Of a stretch of 64,000 nucleotides of DNA, positions 34,341 to 43,308 are shown piece by piece. Below the pieces are notes generated by a model. The model searched no databases, was not told where the DNA came from, and saw nothing but the letters and a program-made list of their open reading frames with translations. The first letter of the stretch is position 1. The number at the start of each line of letters is the position of its first letter. Made by a program: the position numbers and the translations under genes. This stretch comes from Cronobacter sakazakii (GTDB taxonomy: Bacteria > Pseudomonadota > Gammaproteobacteria > Enterobacterales > Enterobacteriaceae). The stretch is taken from positions 3,844,001-3,908,000 of the forward strand of contig NZ_CP011047.1 in assembly GCF_000982825.1 (NCBI RefSeq), given 5' to 3'.

Positions 34341-34377
34341 TTGATATTTGACACTGTTGTCATGGAGCGCCGTTGTG

Positions 34378-35082
34378 ATGCGTCTGGTGCAGCTTTCTCG
34401 TCATTCGATTGCTTTTCCCTCGCCTGAGGGGGCGTTACGTGAACCCAACGGCTTACTGGCATTAGGCGGGGATCTCAGCCCCGCTCGTCTGATGATGGCC
34501 TATCAGCAGGGCATTTTTCCATGGTTCTCGCCGGGAGACCCGATCTTGTGGTGGTCCCCGGACCCCCGCGCGGTGATCTGGCCTGAGCGGTTGCACATCA
34601 GCCGCAGCATGAAGCGCTTTCACCGCCGTTCGCCCTATCGCGTGACGCTGAATCACGCGTTTAACGCTGTTATCCAGGGCTGCGCCAGCGACCGTGACGA
34701 CGGCACCTGGATAACCAACGATGTGGTGATCGCCTGGCAGCGCCTGCATGAACTGGGCCATGCGCACTCTGTTGAAGTCTGGCAGGACGATACGCTCGTG
34801 GGCGGCATGTATGGCGTGGCGCAGGGCGCGCTGTTTTGCGGCGAATCGATGTTCAGCCGCCGTGAGAACGCCTCGAAAACCGCGCTGGTGGTGTTTTGCG
34901 ACTACTTTGTCGCGCAGGGCGGCAGGCTGATTGATTGTCAGGTGCTCAACCCGCACACCGCGTCGCTGGGCGCAGTCGAGATCCCGCGCCGCGATTATTT
35001 ACAACGCCTGGCGGAGCTTCGCCCGTTGCCGCTCGAAAAACGCTGCTGGGTGCCGCAAACCCTTTTTACGCCCGCAGGATAG
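34378..35082 (+). CDS. aat: Leucyl/phenylalanyl-tRNA-protein transferase
   Basis: The 234-residue enzyme adds Leu or Phe from aminoacyl-tRNA to N-terminal Lys/Arg of proteins, creating primary N-degrons that ClpS delivers to ClpAP. It starts MRLVQLSRHSIAFPSPEGAL, identical in form to E. coli Aat and of the same length, and carries the conserved GIFPWFSPGDPILWWSPDPR and GCESMFS-like (FCGESMFSRRENASK) segments of the GNAT-like fold. Ten in-frame codons upstream were left out. The genes for the other two steps, clpS and clpA, lie 0.7-3.3 kb away, past infA. Confidence 0.98.
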   Translation: MRLVQLSRHSIAFPSPEGALREPNGLLALGGDLSPARLMMAYQQGIFPWFSPGDPILWWSPDPRAVIWPERLHISRSMKRFHRRSPYRVTLNHAFNAVIQGCASDRDDGTWITNDVVIAWQRLHELGHAHSVEVWQDDTLVGGMYGVAQGALFCGESMFSRRENASKTALVVFCDYFVAQGGRLIDCQVLNPHTASLGAVEIPRRDYLQRLAELRPLPLEKRCWVPQTLFTPAG

Positions 35083-35113
35083 CAGAATGTTTTCGGCACA
35101 TTTTTTGTCAGGG

Positions 35114-35122
35114 TGTTATACT
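35114..35122 (+). promoter_or_regulatory. Candidate extended -10 promoter for infA
   Basis: TGTTATACT is a good extended -10 (TG, one base, TATACT) in the 275-base gap between aat and infA. In E. coli infA has two promoters of its own, so a promoter here is expected; the assignment is by sequence only. Confidence 0.4.
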
Positions 35123-35354
35123 TACGCACGCAGAAAATGACTGCCATTACCCTGCCGCCGTTTTGGGACCCTCCGTTAACGCAACGCTTTGGATCTCACG
35201 CTCCCCGTTACGCTTGCGCTGCCCGCGCGGTTTTGTCGTGGGAGCGGGAAGGCGCAGCGGTACAACGGGCATTTCGCCCGCAAAACTTTACTTAATGGGT
35301 GAACTTGGGCATTATCTTGCCGGTTCAAACTATGGTAGTGATACCCCAGAGGAT

Positions 35355-35576
<222 letters not shown>

Positions 35577-35634
35577 GTTTGTACAGGCTTCTTAAGCGAA
35601 GCCAGGCCGCGCCGCCGTTTGCCGCGCCAGCCTG

Positions 35635-35666
35635 AAAAAAAGCGCCCTTTTGCGGCGCTTTTTTTA
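35635..35666 (+). terminator. Rho-independent terminator after infA
   Basis: AAAAAAAGCGCC and GGCGCTTTTTTT form a GC stem flanked by A and T runs, with a seven-base loop. Confidence 0.85.
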
Positions 35667-35689
35667 TGCGTGTCTTGCCTGAAAAAGCG

Positions 35690-35721
35690 ATAAAAAAACG
35701 CCGGATATCGCTATCCGGCGT
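35690..35721 (-). terminator. Rho-independent terminator after clpA
   Basis: On the minus strand ACGCCGGATA and TATCCGGCGT form a ten-base perfect stem with a four-base loop followed by TTTTTT. Confidence 0.85.
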
Positions 35722-35743
35722 TGTGTCTTATATACGCATGGCG

Positions 35744-38017
35744 TTAGTGCGCGGCTTCAGGCTTATGCTTCTGCGCGCTCTGGAAGCTGTACGTCAGTTT
35801 ATCGCCTTCTTTATCCAGCGCGACGGAGACCTGGCCGCCATCCACCAGCGAACCAAAGAGCAGCTCGTTGGCCAGCGGTTTTTTCAGGTTGTCCTGAATC
35901 ACGCGGGTCATCGGGCGTGCGCCCATCGCACGGTCGTAGCCTTTCTCCGCCAGCCAGTCACGCGCTTCCTGGCTAACTTCCAGGGAGACGCCTTTCTGGT
36001 CAAGCTGCGCCTGCAGTTCAACGATGAACTTGTCGACAACCTGATGAATCACCTCGGTAGAGAGATGGTTGAACCAGATAATGTTGTCGAGACGGTTACG
36101 GAACTCCGGCGTAAAGATCTTTTTGATCTCCTCCATCGCGTCGGTGCTGTTGTCCTGACGGATAAGCCCAATCGATTTACGCTCGGTTTCACGCACGCCG
36201 GCGTTGGTGGTCATTACCAGAATCACGTTGCGGAAATCCGCTTTACGCCCGTTGTTATCGGTCAGCGTGCCGTTGTCCATCACCTGCAGCAGCAGGTTAA
36301 AGACATCCGGGTGCGCTTTTTCGATTTCATCAAGCAGCAGTACCGCATGCGGATGTTTGATGACCGCGTCAGTCAGCAGACCGCCCTGATCAAACCCAAC
36401 GTAGCCCGGAGGCGCGCCAATCAGACGGCTGACGGTATGACGTTCCATATATTCGGACATATCAAAGCGCAGCAGTTCAATACCCAGCGCTTTGGACAGC
36501 TGCACCGTCACCTCGGTTTTCCCGACGCCGGTCGGGCCTGCGAAGAGGAAAGAACCTACCGGTTTACGGTCATGCCCCAGCCCCGCACGGCTCATTTTGA
36601 TGGCTTCGGTTAAGGCCTCAATGGCTTTATCCTGACCAAACACCAGCATTTTCAGGCGATCGCCCAGGTTTTTGAGCGTATCGCGATCGCTTTGCGACAC
36701 GCTCTTCTCCGGGATACGCGCGATGCGAGCCACCACGGTTTCGATATCCGCCACATTGACGGTTTTCTTACGCTTGCTGACTGGCATCAGACGCGCACGC
36801 GCGCCCGCTTCGTCGATAACGTCGATGGCCTTATCCGGCAGATGACGGTCATTGATATATTTAACCGCCAGCTCCACCGCCGCGCGTACCGCTTTCGCGG
36901 TGTAACGGACGTCGTGGTGCGCTTCATATTTCGGCTTCAGGCCGTTAATGATCTGTACGGTTTCCTCAACGCTCGGCTCGGTGATGTCGATTTTCTGGAA
37001 GCGACGCGCCAGCGCGCGGTCTTTTTCGAAAATGTTGCTGAACTCCTGATACGTCGTGGAGCCCATGACCCGGATTTTGCCGCTGGAGAGCAGCGGTTTA
37101 ATCAGGTTTGCCGCATCGACCTGGCCGCCGGAGGCCGCGCCCGCGCCGATGATGGTATGGATTTCGTCGATAAACAGGATGCTGTTGTTATCCTGCTCAA
37201 GTTGTTTAAGCAGCGCCTTGAAGCGTTTTTCAAAATCGCCGCGGTATTTAGTGCCCGCCAGCAGCGAGCCGATATCCAGCGCGTAGATAGTGCAGTCGGC
37301 CATCACTTCCGGCACGTCGCCCTGCACGATACGCCAGGCGAGCCCTTCGGCGATGGCGGTTTTCCCGACGCCCGATTCACCCACCAGCAGCGGGTTGTTT
37401 TTCCGGCGACGGCAGAGCACCTGAATGGCGCGCTCCAGCTCTTTGTCGCGGCCAATCAGCGGATCGATGCCGCCAACGCGGGCAAGCTGATTGAGATTGG
37501 TGGTGAAGTTTTCCATACGCTCCTCCCCGCCTGCCTGCTCTTCGTTGACCGGATTGTCATTGCCCGGCGCCTGGCCCGGCTCGTCTTTACGGGTACCGTG
37601 GGAGATGAAATTCACCACATCGAGGCGACTGACTTCATGTTTACGCAACAGATAGGCCGCCTGAGACTCCTGTTCGCTGAAGATAGCCACTAAGACATTG
37701 GCACCAGTCACTTCGCTACGGCCGGAGGACTGGACGTGGAACACGGCGCGCTGCAACACGCGCTGGAAGCTGAGCGTCGGCTGAGTGTCGCGCTCCTCTT
37801 CGCTCGCGGGCAGTACGGGTGTGGTTTGTTCAATGAAGGCTTCGAGTTCCTGACGCAGCGCCACCAGATCCACGGAACAGGCTTCAAGCGCCTCCCGTGC
37901 CGATGGGTTACTGAGCAGAGCCAGTAACAGATGCTCGACGGTCATAAACTCATGTCGGTGCTCGCGCGCTCTGGCGAAAGCCATGTTTAAACTGAGTTCC
38001 AGTTCCTGGTTGAGCAT
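35744..38017 (-). CDS. clpA: ATP-dependent unfoldase ClpA (ClpAP specificity subunit)
   Basis: The 757-residue Hsp100 ring unfolds proteins and feeds them into ClpP. The N-terminal ClpS-binding domain is ~1-145. Two AAA+ modules follow, with Walker A sequences GESGVGKTAI (near 214) and GPTGVGKTEV (near 495) and Walker B ILFIDEIHTI and VLLLDEIEKA. The ClpP-docking IGL loop is visible in RKSIGLIRQD. The start is MLNQELELSLNMAFARAREH at 38015-38017. clpS is 28 bases upstream, so the adaptor and unfoldase are likely co-transcribed. Confidence 0.99.
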   Translation of the reverse strand: MLNQELELSLNMAFARAREHRHEFMTVEHLLLALLSNPSAREALEACSVDLVALRQELEAFIEQTTPVLPASEEERDTQPTLSFQRVLQRAVFHVQSSGRSEVTGANVLVAIFSEQESQAAYLLRKHEVSRLDVVNFISHGTRKDEPGQAPGNDNPVNEEQAGGEERMENFTTNLNQLARVGGIDPLIGRDKELERAIQVLCRRRKNNPLLVGESGVGKTAIAEGLAWRIVQGDVPEVMADCTIYALDIGSLLAGTKYRGDFEKRFKALLKQLEQDNNSILFIDEIHTIIGAGAASGGQVDAANLIKPLLSSGKIRVMGSTTYQEFSNIFEKDRALARRFQKIDITEPSVEETVQIINGLKPKYEAHHDVRYTAKAVRAAVELAVKYINDRHLPDKAIDVIDEAGARARLMPVSKRKKTVNVADIETVVARIARIPEKSVSQSDRDTLKNLGDRLKMLVFGQDKAIEALTEAIKMSRAGLGHDRKPVGSFLFAGPTGVGKTEVTVQLSKALGIELLRFDMSEYMERHTVSRLIGAPPGYVGFDQGGLLTDAVIKHPHAVLLLDEIEKAHPDVFNLLLQVMDNGTLTDNNGRKADFRNVILVMTTNAGVRETERKSIGLIRQDNSTDAMEEIKKIFTPEFRNRLDNIIWFNHLSTEVIHQVVDKFIVELQAQLDQKGVSLEVSQEARDWLAEKGYDRAMGARPMTRVIQDNLKKPLANELLFGSLVDGGQVSVALDKEGDKLTYSFQSAQKHKPEAAH

Positions 38018-38045
38018 AGGGCACCCCCTCAATAGTTTGCCTTAA

Positions 38046-38366
38046 TCAGGCTTTTTCCAGCGTACACAACAACGGATGGTCGTTCTCCCTCGCATATTTG
38101 TTCACCAGCGCCACTTTGGTTTCCGCCACTTCCGCGGTGAAAACGCCACAGATGGCTTTCCCCTGATAGTGAACCGTGAGCATCAGTTGCGTTGCACGTT
38201 CTACATCATAAGAAAAGAACTTTTGTAGCACGTCAATAACAAATTCCATCGGCGTGTAATCGTCGTTCATTAATATAACTTTATACATAGATGGCGGCTT
38301 TAGCGCTTCGCGCAGGTCATCTTCCGCCAAATGGTCAAAATCCAGCCAACTTTTGTCTTTACTCAT
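38046..38366 (-). CDS. clpS: ClpA adaptor ClpS (N-recognin)
   Basis: The 106-residue adaptor binds destabilising N-terminal residues and hands the substrate to ClpA. The pocket residues are seen in MNDDYTPMEFV (Asn-Asp pair) and in TVHYQGKAICG (His). A flexible N-terminal tail of ~25 residues, needed for transfer to ClpA, precedes the folded core. Length equals E. coli ClpS. It is divergent from cspD, with 325 bases between starts, and is followed closely by clpA. Confidence 0.98.
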   Translation of the reverse strand: MSKDKSWLDFDHLAEDDLREALKPPSMYKVILMNDDYTPMEFVIDVLQKFFSYDVERATQLMLTVHYQGKAICGVFTAEVAETKVALVNKYARENDHPLLCTLEKA

Positions 38367-38691
38367 TGCCAGTCGTCATCATGGTTAAACAGTACAGCCA
38401 GCGTGTTTTCCGGCGCTCTGGTTGAGTGTAATACGCATCCTGAATCTACCCTAATGTTCAGCAAGCAACCAGCTATCACTGGTATTCGCGAGCTCTGTCA
38501 CATTAATGAAAATAGCGTTAACTGCTTCAAAATTTTGACTCAATCCCACCTGCCAGACCCCGGTGAACGCTTGACGAAGAGTGCGATTTCTCTAAATTGT
38601 ACAAGCGTGAGTTGGCGAGGTTTTGAACAGCCCCCCTCACCCACCGGTTCAATCCATCTTACTCAATAAGACTTATGAAGGATGTCGAAGC
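38367..38691. other. 325-base divergent control region of clpS and cspD
   Basis: No gene is supported. A candidate cspD promoter lies at 38571-38598. The left half should hold the clpS-clpA promoter on the minus strand; I could not single out a convincing one. Confidence 0.55.
38571..38598 (+). promoter_or_regulatory. Candidate sigma-70 promoter for cspD
   Basis: TTGACG (38571-38576) and TAAATT (38593-38598) are separated by 16 bases, giving a transcript leader of about 85 bases before the cspD ATG. Confidence 0.5.
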
Positions 38692-38922
38692 ATGGAGACG
38701 GGTACTGTTAAATGGTTCAATAACGCCAAAGGGTTTGGGTTCATCTGCCCTGAAGGCGGCGGCGAAGATATCTTTGCGCACTACTCTACAATCCAGATGG
38801 ACGGCTACAGAACGCTGAAAGCCGGACAAGTCGTGAGGTTCGATGTGCATCAGGGTCCCAAAGGCAACCATGCCAGCGTCATTGTCCCTCTTGAAGCAGA
38901 AGCCGCATCCGCAGTTGCGTAA
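38692..38922 (+). CDS. cspD: Cold-shock-like protein CspD (replication inhibitor)
   Basis: The 76-residue cold-shock-domain protein has RNP1 (KGFGFICPEG) and RNP2 (DIFAHYSTI), plus the longer acidic C-terminal tail (PLEAEAASAVA) that separates CspD from CspA-type chaperones. In E. coli CspD is induced in stationary phase, binds single-stranded DNA and blocks replication, and is degraded by Lon. The ATG at 38692 follows GAAGGATGTCGAAGC. The upstream 23 in-frame codons are not conserved. It ends in a terminator shared with macB. Confidence 0.97.
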   Translation: METGTVKWFNNAKGFGFICPEGGGEDIFAHYSTIQMDGYRTLKAGQVVRFDVHQGPKGNHASVIVPLEAEAASAVA

Positions 38923-38955
38923 CTCTTCTGTTTCATTGTGTACATCCTGCTCCTG

Positions 38956-38986
38956 AAATGCCAGTCCCGTGGACTGGCATTTTTAT
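38956..38986. terminator. Bidirectional terminator between cspD and macB
   Basis: AATGCCAGTCC and GGACTGGCATT pair over about eleven bases with a very short spacer (the physical loop is larger). TTTTATTT follows on plus; on the minus strand TTTCAGG follows. It fits both convergent genes. Confidence 0.75.
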
Positions 38987-40930
38987 TTATTCACGGGCAA
39001 GCGCATCCACAGGATTGAGTCTGGCGGCGTTGCGGGCGGGCAGCCAGCCAAACAACACCCCCGTCGCGCTGGAGCACAAAAATGCGGTCAGCAGCGCCAC
39101 GGGCGAAAAACCAATCTCCCAGCCTGGTAAAATGAGCTGTAGCGCAAACGCGATCAGCAGTGAGAGACCAATCCCAAGCGCGCCGCCCACCAGACAGACC
39201 AGCACAGCCTCAATCAAAAACTGCTGTAGCACATCGCTTTTGCGCGCGCCGACCGCCATACGAATGCCGATTTCCCGGGTGCGCTCGGTCACTGACACCA
39301 GCATGATATTCATCACCCCGATGCCGCCCACGACCAGCGAAATCACCGCCACCAGCGTCAGAAACAGTTGAAGAGTACGTGTGGTCTTTTCGGCGGTTTT
39401 CAATACGCCGTCCATATTCCAGGTGAAAAAGTCTTTTTTACCGTGACGCAGCGTTAGCAGGCGCGTGAGCTGCTGCTCCGCCTCACTGCTGTCGTAGCCC
39501 TCTTTCACCCGCACGGTAATAGAGTTCAGCCACGACTGGCCCATAATCCGCCCGGACATCGTGCTGTAAGGCATCCATACCCGCAAAATTTTGCTGCTGC
39601 CAAACATCGACTGTTTCTCTTCCGCCACGCCAATGACGGTCGCGGGCATATTGCCGACCAGCACCACTTCGCCTACTACGTTTGCCTTATTCGGGAAAAG
39701 CTGGCGGCGCGCGTTACTGTCGATAACCACCACCTGCGCGCGGCCGCGCAGTTGTTCGTCGTTAAAGGTGTTGCCCTCGCTGAAGGTCATGCCGTAGACG
39801 TTGAAATATTGCCCGCTCACGCCGTTAGCGCTGGCGGCGACATCCACATTGCCATAGCGCAGGCGCAGGTTTTGCGACACCGTCGGCGTGGCGGAACTCA
39901 CCCACAGCTGACGCTGTATCGCCTGCAGGTCGTCATACTGCAACGCCTGCTGGTATTGCGGATCGTCATCGCCAAAATCCTTACCAGGGTAAACATCAAT
40001 CGTGTTCGTCCCGATGGAACGGATATCCTCCAGCACCATCTGTTTAGCGGCGTCCCCCACCACCACAATAGAAACCACCGACGCAATACCGATGATAATC
40101 CCGAGCATCGTCAGCAGCGTGCGCATCTTGTTGGCAGCCATCGCAAGCCAGGCCATCGTCAGCGCCTCACGGAAGCTGTTAATAAACTGCCCGAGCGCTG
40201 GCGCGTCCTGCGGTTGCGCAGGCAGCCGGGCTGCGTCGCGTTTCCCGACCGGCGGCGGGTTGCTGATTATCTCCCCGTCGCGAATTTCAATAATGCGCTC
40301 AGCCTGTGCGGCGACGTCAGGATCGTGGGTCACGATAATCACCGTATGCCCGCGGTCGCGTAGCTGTTTCAGGGTGGCTATTACCTCTTCGCCGGAGTGG
40401 CTGTCGAGCGCGCCGGTCGGTTCGTCGGCCAGGATCACCTGCCCGCCGTTCATCAGCGCGCGGGCGATACTCACGCGCTGCTGCTGCCCGCCGGAAAGTT
40501 GCGAGGGCTGATACCCGACACGCGCCTCAAGGCCAAGCCGCGCCAGTAATTCTCGCGCCCGCGCCTGACGCGCGGCGCGCCCGGTGCCGGCATAAATGGC
40601 GGGGACTTCGACATTCTGCGCGGCGGTCAGGTGTGAAAGCAGATGGTAGCGCTGAAAAATAAAACCGAAATGCTCGCGCCGCAGGCGGGCAAGCGCGTCG
40701 TCATTAAGCGTTGCCACATCCACGCCCGCGACCTTATAGCTACCGCTGCTGGGCTTATCGAGACAGCCGAGAATATTCATCAGCGTCGATTTACCGGAGC
40801 CGGACGCGCCAACAATCGCCACCATTTCACCGGCGTTAATGGTTAGCGTGACGCCTTTTAGCACCTCGACATCCGTTTCACCCGACGGATAGCTGCGGCG
40901 AATAGCACGCAGCTCAAGCAGCGCCGTCAT
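38987..40930 (-). CDS. macB: Macrolide/enterotoxin export ATP-binding permease MacB
   Basis: The 647-residue type VII ABC transporter drives MacA-TolC efflux of macrolides and export of small molecules by mechanotransmission. The nucleotide domain is N-terminal: Walker A GASGSGKST near residue 40, signature LSGGQQQRVSIARAL and Walker B VILADEPTGALD. Membrane helix 1 is near residue 270, followed by a large periplasmic MacB_PCD domain (about 300-520), and then the three FtsX helices, including MNIMLVSVTERTREIGIR. Its start overlaps the macA stop by four bases (ATGA), indicating coupled translation. Confidence 0.97.
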   Translation of the reverse strand: MTALLELRAIRRSYPSGETDVEVLKGVTLTINAGEMVAIVGASGSGKSTLMNILGCLDKPSSGSYKVAGVDVATLNDDALARLRREHFGFIFQRYHLLSHLTAAQNVEVPAIYAGTGRAARQARARELLARLGLEARVGYQPSQLSGGQQQRVSIARALMNGGQVILADEPTGALDSHSGEEVIATLKQLRDRGHTVIIVTHDPDVAAQAERIIEIRDGEIISNPPPVGKRDAARLPAQPQDAPALGQFINSFREALTMAWLAMAANKMRTLLTMLGIIIGIASVVSIVVVGDAAKQMVLEDIRSIGTNTIDVYPGKDFGDDDPQYQQALQYDDLQAIQRQLWVSSATPTVSQNLRLRYGNVDVAASANGVSGQYFNVYGMTFSEGNTFNDEQLRGRAQVVVIDSNARRQLFPNKANVVGEVVLVGNMPATVIGVAEEKQSMFGSSKILRVWMPYSTMSGRIMGQSWLNSITVRVKEGYDSSEAEQQLTRLLTLRHGKKDFFTWNMDGVLKTAEKTTRTLQLFLTLVAVISLVVGGIGVMNIMLVSVTERTREIGIRMAVGARKSDVLQQFLIEAVLVCLVGGALGIGLSLLIAFALQLILPGWEIGFSPVALLTAFLCSSATGVLFGWLPARNAARLNPVDALARE

Positions 40931-42039
40931 TGCTCGCTCCCGCTCGCGCGGCCAATCACCACTTCATCACCCTCTTCAAGGCCCTTAACCACTTCTACCT
41001 GCGTGTCGTTACGCGCGCCGATGGTGACTTCGCGCTCGCGGGTTTCGCCGTTGCGCAGCAGCGTGACGTTATAGCGATTATCGCCGACCGGCTCGCCGAG
41101 CGCCGCCAGCGGAATAGTCAGCACATCGTCGACCCCGCCGAGCTGAATATGCACCTGCGCGGTCATATCGAGGCGCAGCACGCCCTGCGGGTTCGGCACT
41201 TCAAAACGCGCGTAGTAAAAAATGGCGTCGTTGATTTTCTCGGGTGTGGGAAGAATATCTTTAAGCCGCCCTTTGTAGCGGGTCAGCGGATCGCCAAGCA
41301 CCGTAAACCAGGCTTTCAGCCCCGGTTTGAGATGAATCACGTCGGCTTCAGAGACCTGCGCTTTCACCAGCATCGTGCTGAGATCGGCAAGCGTGAGAAT
41401 ATTCGGTGCCTGCTGCGCGGCGATGACCGTCTGGCCCTGCAGCGTAGTTATCTGCGTCACCTCACCGGCAATCGGCGCGGTAATACGGGTGTAATCCAGG
41501 TTGGTTTTGGCCGTGCTGAGCGAGGCCTGATTACGCTTAATTTGCGCGTCGATCGTGCCAAGCTGCGCCTCTTTGACGGCAAGCTCGGTGGCCGCCGTAT
41601 CGAGATCCTGGCGCGAAATGGCCTGCGTACGGGCAAGCTGCTGCTGGCGGGAGAGCGTAACGCGGGCGAGTTTCATCTCCGCCTCGGCCTGGCGGCGCTG
41701 GGCGCGCAGCTCCATCAGCGTCGCTTCCACTTCTTTGATCTGGTTTTCAGCCTGCTCAGGATCGATAACACCAAGCAGCTGATCTTTTTTCACTTTATCG
41801 CCGATATTGACCGACAGCGTTTTCAGCTGGCCACTCACCTGCGCGCCGACATCGACTTTACGCAGCGCGTCGAGCTTACCGGTCGCAAGTACGCTCTGCT
41901 GCAGGTCCCCTTTACGCACCAGCATGGTCTGATAACGGGGCAGCGGCGCGTTCAGTGTCTTCCACAGCCATACCGCGCCGATGATGATAACCAGAGCCAG
42001 CACCACGTAGCGCTTCTTAATCCTTCCCTTAAGCTTCAT
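40927..42039 (-). CDS. macA: Macrolide efflux periplasmic adaptor MacA
   Basis: The 370-residue membrane-fusion protein links MacB to TolC. An N-terminal anchor (YVVLALVIIIGAVWLW) is followed by the lipoyl half-motifs, an alpha-helical hairpin (about 90-180, rich in Gln/Arg/Lys/Glu), the second lipoyl half ending VTQITTLQGQTVIAAQQ, and the beta-barrel. The start MKLKGRIKKRY at 42037-42039 aligns with E. coli MacA (371); 21 further in-frame codons upstream were rejected. It is divergent from ybjX. Confidence 0.96.
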   Translation of the reverse strand: MKLKGRIKKRYVVLALVIIIGAVWLWKTLNAPLPRYQTMLVRKGDLQQSVLATGKLDALRKVDVGAQVSGQLKTLSVNIGDKVKKDQLLGVIDPEQAENQIKEVEATLMELRAQRRQAEAEMKLARVTLSRQQQLARTQAISRQDLDTAATELAVKEAQLGTIDAQIKRNQASLSTAKTNLDYTRITAPIAGEVTQITTLQGQTVIAAQQAPNILTLADLSTMLVKAQVSEADVIHLKPGLKAWFTVLGDPLTRYKGRLKDILPTPEKINDAIFYYARFEVPNPQGVLRLDMTAQVHIQLGGVDDVLTIPLAALGEPVGDNRYNVTLLRNGETREREVTIGARNDTQVEVVKGLEEGDEVVIGRASGSEQ

Positions 42040-42199
42040 ATCTTTCCTGACATTTCGGACGAATAAACAGAGTGTGCTCTCCCATTCTAAACGCAATCTC
42101 AACCAAACCCTATGCAGCTCGTAAATAAACCACGGCGTTGATATTGCGTTGAGTGATGATTTGTTTCCATAACCTCAGACTTCATTACGAGACCAGGTT

Positions 42200-43153
42200 A
42201 TGTCCGCACTTGCCGAAATTTCCATACAGCCGCCAGCCCATAGCGCCTGGCAACTCTTTCGCCTGCTTGCGACAGGCCAGAAAACGCCGGGGCTCGCATG
42301 GGAGAACCCCGCCTATCGGCGGAAATTCATGCTGCGCTCGCTGGCAACGCCCTTCGCCACCCGACGCTGGCTTTCAGTGCTCGCCCGTCAGCCGATGCTT
42401 GACGCCTTGCTGCATGCCCAGCCGGGCCTGCCGTGCCGTCTGCACAGGCCCTGGCTGTCGGTCAATGTGTCGCGAAAAGCGGCGCTGGCCGCGCTGGAAT
42501 ATCATTACCAGCATATCGAGCGTCTTTTGCCCGACACGCTGATGCAAGGGCACCTGACGCGACAGGGCAGCACGCTTGCCACGCTTAGCGGAAAAAACGA
42601 CGCGCAGTATCGTCTCGACCTTGCCGCCATCGCCGACCTCGACAAAGAAGGCGAAACGACGGTGATTTTCCGTGACGCTAACGGCGTCGTACTTGCCGAA
42701 ATGACCTTTACGCTTTGCGAAGTCGACGGCCAATCTGCACTGTTTATTGGCGGCTTACAGGGTGCCAAAGCCTGGGTTGAACACGATCAGATCCAGCTGG
42801 CGACCAAAGCCTGCCACGGCCTGTTTCCTAAACGCCTGCTGCTTGAGGCGGTCTGCCTGCTGGCGCAGCACTTTGGTGTAAGCCAGATACTCGCGGTCAG
42901 TAACGAGACACATATCTACCGTAGCTGGCGCTATGCGAAGAAGAAAAAGGATAAACTGCACGCCGATTATGACAGCTTCTGGGAATCGCTCGGCGGTGAA
43001 AAGGACGCCCGGGGGCTTTACCACATGCCGTTGCAGATAACCCGTAAATCGCTTGAGGAGATAGCCAGCAAAAAACGCGCGGAATATCGTCGTCGTTATG
43101 AGTTGCTGGAGAGTATGACGGCGCAAATCGCCGCGCGGTTTAACGAGCGGTAA
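42200..43153 (+). CDS. ybjX: VirK/YbjX family protein (DUF535)
   Basis: The 317-residue protein belongs to DUF535, which includes Shigella/Salmonella VirK and E. coli YbjX. Conserved features include RKAALAALEYHYQHI, LYRLDLAAIADL-like YRLDLAAIADLDKEGE and the C-terminal NETHIYRSWRYAKKKKDKLH followed by DYDSFWESLGG. No signal peptide or membrane helix is evident. In Salmonella ybjX is PhoP-regulated and virK-type proteins affect outer-membrane remodelling and peptide resistance; the biochemical role is unknown. It is divergent from macA and convergent with ybjD, with three REP-like palindromes after it. Confidence 0.9.
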   Translation: MSALAEISIQPPAHSAWQLFRLLATGQKTPGLAWENPAYRRKFMLRSLATPFATRRWLSVLARQPMLDALLHAQPGLPCRLHRPWLSVNVSRKAALAALEYHYQHIERLLPDTLMQGHLTRQGSTLATLSGKNDAQYRLDLAAIADLDKEGETTVIFRDANGVVLAEMTFTLCEVDGQSALFIGGLQGAKAWVEHDQIQLATKACHGLFPKRLLLEAVCLLAQHFGVSQILAVSNETHIYRSWRYAKKKKDKLHADYDSFWESLGGEKDARGLYHMPLQITRKSLEEIASKKRAEYRRRYELLESMTAQIAARFNER

Positions 43154-43159
43154 TCGGCG

Positions 43160-43285
43160 GGCGGGTGCGCGCGTTTACCTGCCTTACAATGTTATTCGTC
43201 ACCTCACGCGGCGAGTGCGCTTCGCTTACCCGTCCTACAAATCATCGCCAACCGCTGGCGGGTACGCTTCGCTTACCCGCCCTAC
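43160..43285. repeat. Three GTAG-headed REP-like palindromes between ybjX and ybjD
   Basis: Copies at 43160-43187, 43210-43238 and 43257-43285 all read GTAGG(G)... on the minus strand. The core is GGCGGGT...ACCCGCC around a GCGCTTCGC-type centre. The first copy is more decayed. They fill the gap between two convergent genes. Confidence 0.85.
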
Positions 43286-43308
43286 CAGATGTACTCATTG
43301 CCAAAAAG

